DNA of 64,000 nucleotides from contig CM063114.1 of assembly GCA_031841125.1 (NCBI GenBank), positions 37,345,574 to 37,409,573 of the forward strand, given 5' to 3'. Source of the DNA: Acanthococcus lagerstroemiae (Eukaryota; Arthropoda; Insecta; Hemiptera; Eriococcidae). A program made the translations under genes and the position numbers. The notes under the pieces are model-generated. The model made no database searches. It was not told the origin of the DNA and saw only the letters and a list, made by a program, of their open reading frames with translations. Of this stretch, positions 57,590-64,000 are shown in pieces. The first letter of the stretch is position 1, and every line of letters starts with the position of its first letter.

Positions 57590-58975
57590 GTGATGAGCTC
57601 GCCTGCGCAAGGCGTCGTTCACACGGAGCTAGAACGCAAGTTACTAGCGGAAAACGCCAGTCTGAAGAAAAAATTGGATGAACTTAGTTCCAAATTTCAG
57701 GCTCTAGAGGCCAATGTCAACGCTGGGGAGCGACGTACCCTACCAAATCCAAAGGTAGGTCCGTATGCTAGTAGTAATAGTACCGGTGCTAGTGTAAAAG
57801 CTCCCCCCAAAACCAACACCCAGACAACGAAAAAGTCACCCAAAATGTTTGATCCTTCAAAAATCAAACCGCCACCAGTGTATATAACAGGAGTAACAAA
57901 CATAGCGAACTTCGAGAGCTTCCTTAATACCCAGAAGTTAGGTACCTGCGAACGTAAAGCCGTGTCGGAAGACAGACTAATTCTCAAAGCGAAAACGGTG
58001 GATGATTATCGAAAACTCTCCACCCTACTCACGGAGGAAGTAGACAAAAGACCTAACGCCGAAAGAATTGGGTCAATCCAGTTCCACACCTACCAAGTGA
58101 AAAGCGACCGCGCTTTTATCGTCTACATTCGCCATCTACATCCTTCCACCGAGCCTAAAGACATAGCCGTGGATCTTGAATCAGTTGGCCACACAGCGAG
58201 ACGCATAACAAACGTCTCAGTTCGTAAGAAAGTAGACAACGAACTGAAAGTTATAAAACTGCCTCTCTTTAGAATTGAACTGGAGCCGAAACCTAACAAC
58301 AGTTGTATCTACGAACAGACAGCCTTACTGTACACCAAGATCGCGGTGGAGCCTCCGCGTAAGCTGAATGATATCCCCCAATGCAAGCGATGCCAGGGAA
58401 TAGGCCATTCTCAGAACTATTGCAGACGTGATCCAAAATGTGTGAAGTGTGGAGAGGGCCACCTATCCTCCTCGTGTCCGAATCCCAAGACTTCCACTAG
58501 TAGATGTGCCAACTGCCAAGGCGACCACACGGCAAATTATAAAGGCTGCGTTTACTATAAAGAAAAAATTAAGGCTAGTATGAAACCAAAAGTGTTCGCG
58601 AGGGATAGAGTCCGGGAAATCATGCCGAACAAACCGTCCGAGCCGGTCCCCCGAACCAATATCCAACAGCTCACGACCACCCATCCTGTTGAACAAACTC
58701 GCCCTCTCCTGGGGGCTCGTACATCTTCAAGGGGCGCTGAAACCACATCTAGCCCGACTACCCGTACATACTCCAATATAACTGGAGCAGAAAAGCTCCT
58801 GGCCTGTAACAATCCAAACGCTACCATGGCAAACCTGCTCGAAATGGTGAAAAGAACTGTTGAAGCTCAAAAAGACATCCAGGCATCCCTGAGTGGACTG
58901 AGCGAGCGACTGGAGGTGATTGAGGCGTTCTACGCGGAACCATCGCCAAGACGGAAAAAGAAGCAACGAGAATGA
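57590..58975 (+). CDS. LINE ORF1 gag-like RNA-binding protein
   Basis: 461 aa. An N-terminal coiled coil (ELERKLLAENASLKKKLDEL), a Pro/Thr-rich linker, a PRE_C2HC-type domain (about 95-255, from PPPVYITGVTNIANF), then zinc knuckles CKRCQGIGHSQNYC (from C265), CVKCGEGHLSSSC (from C284) and a third CANCQGDHTANYKGC. The C-terminus is basic (RRKKKQRE). In Jockey-like elements this protein coats the LINE RNA and helps nuclear/chromatin targeting. Its TGA overlaps the ORF2 ATG (ATGA at 58972-58975). Confidence 0.93.
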   Translation: MMSSPAQGVVHTELERKLLAENASLKKKLDELSSKFQALEANVNAGERRTLPNPKVGPYASSNSTGASVKAPPKTNTQTTKKSPKMFDPSKIKPPPVYITGVTNIANFESFLNTQKLGTCERKAVSEDRLILKAKTVDDYRKLSTLLTEEVDKRPNAERIGSIQFHTYQVKSDRAFIVYIRHLHPSTEPKDIAVDLESVGHTARRITNVSVRKKVDNELKVIKLPLFRIELEPKPNNSCIYEQTALLYTKIAVEPPRKLNDIPQCKRCQGIGHSQNYCRRDPKCVKCGEGHLSSSCPNPKTSTSRCANCQGDHTANYKGCVYYKEKIKASMKPKVFARDRVREIMPNKPSEPVPRTNIQQLTTTHPVEQTRPLLGARTSSRGAETTSSPTTRTYSNITGAEKLLACNNPNATMANLLEMVKRTVEAQKDIQASLSGLSERLEVIEAFYAEPSPRRKKKQRE

Positions 58976-61518
58976 ACAATCCTATCAAGATTCTCCTATG
59001 GAACGCCAACGGCCTCCTACCCAGGAAACTGGAACTAGATCAATTCCTAAATGATCAGGCTATTGATATTGCCCTTATTACCGAGACCCATTTCACTAGT
59101 CGGTACAATATATCTCGCACTAAAAATTACGACGTGTATAGCAGTAATCATCCCACTGGAAAAGCCCAAGGGGGAGCAGTAGTATACATCAGCAAGAAAA
59201 TCAAGCATCAAGAAGGAGAGCACGTCAGCTCTAACTCCATTCAAGCGGCCACAGCAATAATTCAACTGCATGGTGTCCCTGTGACTATAGCCGCTATCTA
59301 CTGCCCTCCCGGTAGCCGACTGGACAGGTCAAACCTAGAGGCCTGTTTCAACAAACTAGGACACCGCTGGATCGCAGGAGGAGACTTCAACTCCAAGCAC
59401 ACCAACTGGGGTTCGCGTCTGATCACTACGAGAGGGCGAGAACTGCTCCACGCCATAATCAAGGCTGGCTGTGACACTATATCAGGCAGGACGCCTACCT
59501 ACTGGCCTTCTGACACTGATAAAATACCCGACTTGCTCGACTTCTTCATAATACGAGGGATAGCGCGGCGCTACATCACAGTGGAAAATGCTGACGATCT
59601 ATCATCAGACCACACCCCAGTAATTGCTACGATCAACGCTCTAGCAAAACCGGCAACCCGACCTCAACAGCTTACCAATAAGCGAACTAATTGGGAAGAC
59701 TACAGCCACTATATCCAAGAAAAGCTCGACCTGAGAACTCCTATGAAAAGCAAGACTGAACTTGATCAGGCAGCTGCTATCATAAACCTCATATTATGCG
59801 AGACAGCGAAGAAAGCAACCCCTACTACAGAACCCAACTCAACCACTGCAGAAAAGTACCCAGCTAGTGTTACTGAGCTAGTGAAAAAGCGCAGAAGAGC
59901 TCGGAGGAAGTGGCAGCTCACAAGAGATCCACACGACAAGACTGAGTTCAATCGTATCAGTAGAGAAACCACGGCCCAAATCCGGCAGTTTAAGGACGAA
60001 AAACTCCAGGAGTTTCTCGCCAACCTATCGACTCATAAAGATGACGACTACTCCCTATGGAAAGTCACCAGAAATATGAAATCCTCACCGCAGAACCACG
60101 TACCCCCTCTCAGAAATGGTAATGAGGGGTGGTTAAGAACAGAAGCATTCGCAACCCATCTATCCAAGGTATTCACACCAAATAGTTCCAACCACACTAA
60201 TATACTGACACCGCAGTATACAGAAGAAGGTAGGATTCGAGCATTCACACCCCTTGAAATTGCGGCAGAAATTGACCGATTAAACGTGAAAAAGGCTCCC
60301 GGAGCTGACAAAATAACTTCAAGAATGCTACGTGAACTACCCAAAAAGGGAATCGTCTTCCTCACATATCTATTCAACGCAATTCTGAAAGTAGAGCACG
60401 TACCATCCTGCTGGAAGATCGCAAAAGTAATATTGATCGCTAAAGCTGGCAAGCCAGCACAAGAAGTTACGTCCTACCGACCAATTTCTCTTCTGTCAAT
60501 AGCCTCAAAGCTATTTGAGAAACTATTCGTTAAACGACTGCGCGCTAAAATTGGTGACTGCCTACCAGATCACCAATTTGGTTTCAGACAGCAGCATTCA
60601 GCAGTCGATCAGCTGCACCGAGTAACAAGGGAAATCCGAGAAGCGCTAGAGGAAAAGAAATTTTGCTCGGCAATCTTCCTTGATATCTCTCAGGCCTTCG
60701 ACAAAGTCTGGCACGAGGGATTAAATTATAAACTGGCAAAAGTACTCCCTGCTAAGTACTGCAGAGTAATAGCTGACTACCTCATGAATCGTAGCTTCCA
60801 GGTCGTGCACTGCTCCGCCCACTCAAGGGTGTACCCCATATTGGCAGGGGTGCCACAAGGCAGTGTTCTGGGCCCGATTTTATACACCCTCTACACAGCC
60901 GACACACCGGACATGCCAGGCACAGAAACTGAACTAGCAACGTTCGCAGACGATACAGCGATCCTGGCCGTGAGCGATCAATACGATGTAGCCACCTCCA
61001 AGCTGCAGCAGGCCACTGACAAGGTGGTCTCCTGGGCCAAAAAATGGAGACTCGCAATAAATGAAACAAAGTCAGTCCACGTTGATTTCGCGCTGAGGCC
61101 ACACGGCTACCAACCAATCGCTATAGACAATAAGATAATCCCCAGATCCGACCATGCGAAATATCTGGGGATGTTCCTCGACAAAAGACTTAACTACAAG
61201 GTCCACGTCCGTAAAAAAAGAGAACTCAACCTGCGGCTTCGCAAACTGTATTGGCTGCTGGGAAAGAATTCATCATTGAACGTCTCAAACAAGCGACTGC
61301 TGTATCTATCTATCCTAAAACCCGTTTGGACTTACGGCATTCAGGTCTGGGGCTGCACTGCTGCGTCTAACCGACAAGTGATCCAGCGCTTCCAGAGTAA
61401 AGCACTCCGAACTATAACCGGCGCACCTTGGTTCGTCCGGAACAGTGCCATCCACTTTGATCTCATGGTTCCCAGTGTCGACGAGACAATAAAGTCACTA
61501 GCTCGATTCGCATCCTAA
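58972..61518 (+). CDS. LINE ORF2 endonuclease/reverse transcriptase
   Basis: 848 aa. Apurinic-like endonuclease (1-230): LLWNANGLLPRK, ALITETHF, AIYCPPGS, GGDFNSKHTNWGSR, SDHTPV. Reverse transcriptase (about 440-720): SYRPISLLSIASKLFEKL, HQFGFRQQHS, AIFLDISQAFDKVWH, GVPQGSVLGPILYTLYTAD, and the catalytic TFADDTAIL (D660, D661). The C-terminal domain follows (WGCTAASN). It ends early at RFAS; the next frame continues as SHPNPLAINLLDVTNETRRL ... SDLV to 61603, the usual Jockey C-terminus, so one indel near 61490-61505 removes about 30 residues. No RNase H. Start chosen by the ATGA overlap with ORF1. Confidence 0.95.
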   Translation: MNNPIKILLWNANGLLPRKLELDQFLNDQAIDIALITETHFTSRYNISRTKNYDVYSSNHPTGKAQGGAVVYISKKIKHQEGEHVSSNSIQAATAIIQLHGVPVTIAAIYCPPGSRLDRSNLEACFNKLGHRWIAGGDFNSKHTNWGSRLITTRGRELLHAIIKAGCDTISGRTPTYWPSDTDKIPDLLDFFIIRGIARRYITVENADDLSSDHTPVIATINALAKPATRPQQLTNKRTNWEDYSHYIQEKLDLRTPMKSKTELDQAAAIINLILCETAKKATPTTEPNSTTAEKYPASVTELVKKRRRARRKWQLTRDPHDKTEFNRISRETTAQIRQFKDEKLQEFLANLSTHKDDDYSLWKVTRNMKSSPQNHVPPLRNGNEGWLRTEAFATHLSKVFTPNSSNHTNILTPQYTEEGRIRAFTPLEIAAEIDRLNVKKAPGADKITSRMLRELPKKGIVFLTYLFNAILKVEHVPSCWKIAKVILIAKAGKPAQEVTSYRPISLLSIASKLFEKLFVKRLRAKIGDCLPDHQFGFRQQHSAVDQLHRVTREIREALEEKKFCSAIFLDISQAFDKVWHEGLNYKLAKVLPAKYCRVIADYLMNRSFQVVHCSAHSRVYPILAGVPQGSVLGPILYTLYTADTPDMPGTETELATFADDTAILAVSDQYDVATSKLQQATDKVVSWAKKWRLAINETKSVHVDFALRPHGYQPIAIDNKIIPRSDHAKYLGMFLDKRLNYKVHVRKKRELNLRLRKLYWLLGKNSSLNVSNKRLLYLSILKPVWTYGIQVWGCTAASNRQVIQRFQSKALRTITGAPWFVRNSAIHFDLMVPSVDETIKSLARFAS

Positions 61519-61700
61519 TCCACTGGCTATCAACCTTCTGGACGTCACCAACGAAACTCGCAGACTAAAACGACTCAAACCCTCTGATTTAGTCTAATAA
61601 AACCTCGTGATTATCTACTGTTAATGAATTATATTGTAAATGCTTTTAGCAGTCCAATAAAACTAATGTGAAGGGAAAAAAAAAATAATAATGTCGTATT

Positions 61701-63197
61701 GAACAAGTGATGAATTTTGAATGTCAAGAAGAGTCGATTTTTACCTCGTCTGTGTTTCACGGGTGCTCCACACCTTTTGCATCGCCACATAAAAAATTGT
61801 GAGAAGTGCACTCAGTATCACGTAGGTATCACGCAAACTGCAAGTCCTAATGTATCAAGACTTCATTCATCAAGTGTGATCAGCACCATATATCTGATTC
61901 TTACTCGTATTTCCTCTATCACCAATCCGATTAAAAAGCAATCGATTCTCATTTTATTCCTCCGGGAAAATTTTACCAGCGTGAATTGATTTCCCAGCTT
62001 TCGTTTCATCTGTTCTTCGATATTTTGTTTCTCTTGCGGTAGTAGAAGGTATCAAGCAGAAATCAAGAGTCACTGAACGTCTTAGTTATTTCATTTTCCT
62101 CCTTCGGAAAGAGGTTTGATTTTCCTACAGTCGTTGAATTTGAAGTAAAAAGAAAAGAAGTAAAACTTTTTCAAATGTTTCTGTAATCGGCTTAATGAAA
62201 TTAAATGAGTCGGAAAACAATTAAAGAAAAATCTCGACGAGATAAAAAGAAATAGAATAGGGAAAATAAATTGCTCTGCCCTTAGATTGAAAATGGTTAA
62301 CTGGAGAAATAAAAATTATCGAGCATGTACTTGTCGCCGTGTTCATGCTGTTTTTGACACCGAAATTATATACCTTTTCATAGACGAGAAATAAATTCTC
62401 GATTACACTTTCTATTAGTATTTTATAGTTTGTATATGGCCTTCTTCGCCGGTGGTAAAACACCATTGTGGATTCGTTCTTCGATTTTGAAATTTTTCGC
62501 TTCATATTTTGTTGATTTTTGAAGTTCGGTTGGTAATTTTTTTTTTCGACAAAAAATTCGGTTTCGGATGTATTAATGAATGTCCTGTTTTCGACATTCG
62601 CTTAAATAAGATGAAGTGCCACTGGTCAAGTTTTTTGAACGTTCATATCTCGAACTTTAATTACGTGGGGAGTTGATTTTGGAATCAACGGATACGTTCA
62701 TCCTTTCTCTTTGTTTGTAGTTCACCAAAAATAAAATAAAAATTCATTTAGAAATAGTCTGGAAATGGATTTAGTATTTCAAAGGAATTCTTTTTCGTAA
62801 TAATAGTATATTTTACTTTTTACTACTTACCATACTCATTCAACCACAACCTCTAATTCTGATAATGATAAAATCTGACAGGTTTTGGAAAATTTAATTT
62901 TGAAATTCTAAGTGACAAAATTATGCAGCAATGAAAAATGTGTGTATAAGGTATATTTCGATATCGCATTCAGAAATTTCCATAATTCTAAAAGCTCAAA
63001 TATTTCTGTAATTGAACAGTCCATTTCCAGAACTCTCAAGGTATCTACTGGCCTGAAAAGTCATGGTTTCAAAACTTTGTCGTGAAAGTCGTGAAAAAAG
63101 TCATGATATTTCATCCTGTCATAGTTTACAATATTTCCAGTACGAAAGAAAAATCAGTTTTATTCATTTAATGAGAGAAAAATATTGAGTGAATATT
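61701..63197. other. Gene-free AT-rich region
   Basis: No domain-bearing frame, RNA gene or clear repeat. Short frames lack support. Confidence 0.45.
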
Positions 63198-63445
63198 TGA
63201 AGAGCCCAGTTCCAAAGTGTGGTTAGTCCAAAAATTTTTTTTTCAGAAAACGAAAAAAACATTCGCAAACTTCAACGTGCGCCTCCAAAAAAGTTTGTCT
63301 TTGATCGCTTATAACGTTAGATTGGGACAAGTTAAAGATGTGGAAGTTGAAGCATCTTGTGTGGCACGAGTTTGTCCACCAGATAGCGCTAAAAAACGAG
63401 AATTCGAAATTCTGGACTAACCACACTTTGGAACTGGGCTCTTCA
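63198..63445. mobile_element. MITE with about 35-bp terminal inverted repeats
   Basis: TGAAGAGCCCAGTTCCAAAG at the left and CTTTGGAACTGGGCTCTTCA at the right are exact, continuing TGTGGTTAGTCCA/TGGACTAACCACA. Length 248 bp; two antisense open frames inside are by-products of the symmetry. The ends are nearly identical, suggesting limited age. Confidence 0.9.
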
Positions 63446-63920
63446 TTTATTATGAAAGTTTAGCGCTCTCTGTATTGAGCCCCCAATGAGGCGTGAAGTG
63501 CCCAGTTTGCCTCTCCCCCTTCCACTTCCTATTCCATATCCCCATGATATCATGAAAAGTCATGATATTTTGTTTCCCAAATCCAGTAGTACACCCTGAC
63601 TCTGTATCTGTCAAAAATTTGATATGAATGAACGTAAAGTAACTTTGCTAGGCGAAAATACTTTTGCCAACTCTGTTTTTTTGTACTTAGCTGATAGTAG
63701 TGATGTTGGGAAGTGAATCATAAAGTTTCTCTCGTAAATTAAATACCTGCTTCCCGGTAATAAGCGAACGAAGATTTCAGATAACTGCAAACTTTTGGAA
63801 CAGTATACTCGATCACTGGAAATAACAGCTGACCGATTTCAACACATGTTTTTCCCTAGTTAATTTTATTTATGCAACATATGTAGCACATTTGCATTGT
63901 TTCCAACTACACAACTGAAG

Positions 63921-63996
63921 GCGTAGAAGTGGCCGAGTCAACGGTTATAGATCATGCTCCAGCGGGCATTCTCGGCTTCAAATTTTGACCTTTTTT
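63921..63996 (+). mobile_element. tRNA-derived (Ser-like) sequence with pol III terminator
   Basis: A-box-like AGTGGCCGAGTCAACGG (63928-63944) and B-box-like GGCTTCAAATTTTGACC (63974-63990), ending in TTTTTT (63991-63996). The spacing suits a tRNA or SINE head, but the B box deviates from GGTTCRA and stems are imperfect, so a tRNA pseudogene or SINE fragment cut by the window end is likely. Confidence 0.45.
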
Positions 63997-64000
63997 CCCC

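Larger units (their letters stand above)
52920..58680. repeat. 7.34-kb direct duplication, downstream copy
   Basis: Clean sequence matching 45570-51330 in the same orientation with small differences (for example an extra CCATCTT near 54860, a deletion near 56850, an extra CTTTTGTTTCTGT near 57182). Continues uninterrupted into the rest of the LINE. Confidence 0.9.
57433..61687 (+). mobile_element. Full-length Jockey-clade LINE with 13-bp TSD
   Basis: Bounded by perfect direct repeats ATAATGTCGTATT at 57420-57432 and 61688-61700. Structure: 5' UTR 57433-57589, ORF1, ORF2 (endonuclease + reverse transcriptase, no RNase H), short 3' UTR and an A-rich tail (about 61676-61687). Complete ends and an intact TSD suggest recent retrotransposition. 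GC content is higher than in the surroundings. Confidence 0.95.

Noticed and set aside
60048..60452. Antisense open frames inside LINE ORF2 and ORF1
   Set aside because: They are opposite-strand shadows of well-supported LINE coding sequence.
63223..63426. Two overlapping open frames on both strands near the end
   Set aside because: They lie inside a MITE and mirror each other because of its inverted repeats.

Overview
The window is a eukaryotic nuclear segment, most likely from an arthropod and probably an insect. Five conserved housekeeping genes have many short introns with GT-AG borders, and their proteins match metazoan families end to end. The space between them is AT-rich and full of DNA-transposon remnants, MITEs, a non-LTR retrotransposon, P-element-like and mariner-like relics and two nuclear copies of very AT-rich mitochondrial genes. 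An AT-rich mitochondrial source would suit sap-feeding Hemiptera, but that placement is a weak inference. I found no prokaryotic operons and no CRISPR arrays.

Layout. 1-11.3 kb is an accessory, transposon-derived region: an OTU cysteine protease ORF with a basic repeat tail, a frameshifted DUF7869-like ORF carrying a LINE fragment, a P-element/THAP9-like pseudogene, a nad1 NUMT, a mariner transposase tail, unrecognised broken ORFs and a tRNA-derived element. 11.3-37 kb is the gene-dense core: TRMT1 (minus), eIF3b (plus), DRG2 (minus), TOP3A (plus) and GALK1 (plus). TRMT1/eIF3b and DRG2/TOP3A are head-to-head pairs. All five CDS models close in frame from ATG to stop when the exon lengths are summed (532, 690, 363, 1033 and 396 aa). 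The genes serve unrelated functions: tRNA m2,2G26 methylation, translation initiation, a translation-linked GTPase, decatenation/recombination, and galactose use.

37-64 kb holds no complete host gene. It has candidate signal-peptide first exons (38123; 46230 and its copy at 53570), a cox1 NUMT, many MITEs, and a 7.34-kb direct duplication (about 45.57-51.33 kb and 52.92-58.68 kb). The copies are joined by about 1.5 kb of visibly error-rich sequence (51331-52900). This looks more like an assembly artefact or retained haplotype than a real tandem array. The second copy carries a full-length Jockey-type LINE (57433-61687) with a perfect 13-bp target-site duplication, ORF1/ORF2 overlapping by ATGA, and one apparent frameshift near the ORF2 end.

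I did not find a clearly new multi-gene system. The items most worth checking are the suspicious duplication seam, the orphan signal-peptide exons, the dual-start TOP3A with a relic partial exon in an intron, the NUMTs, and several undescribed MITE families, some nested.
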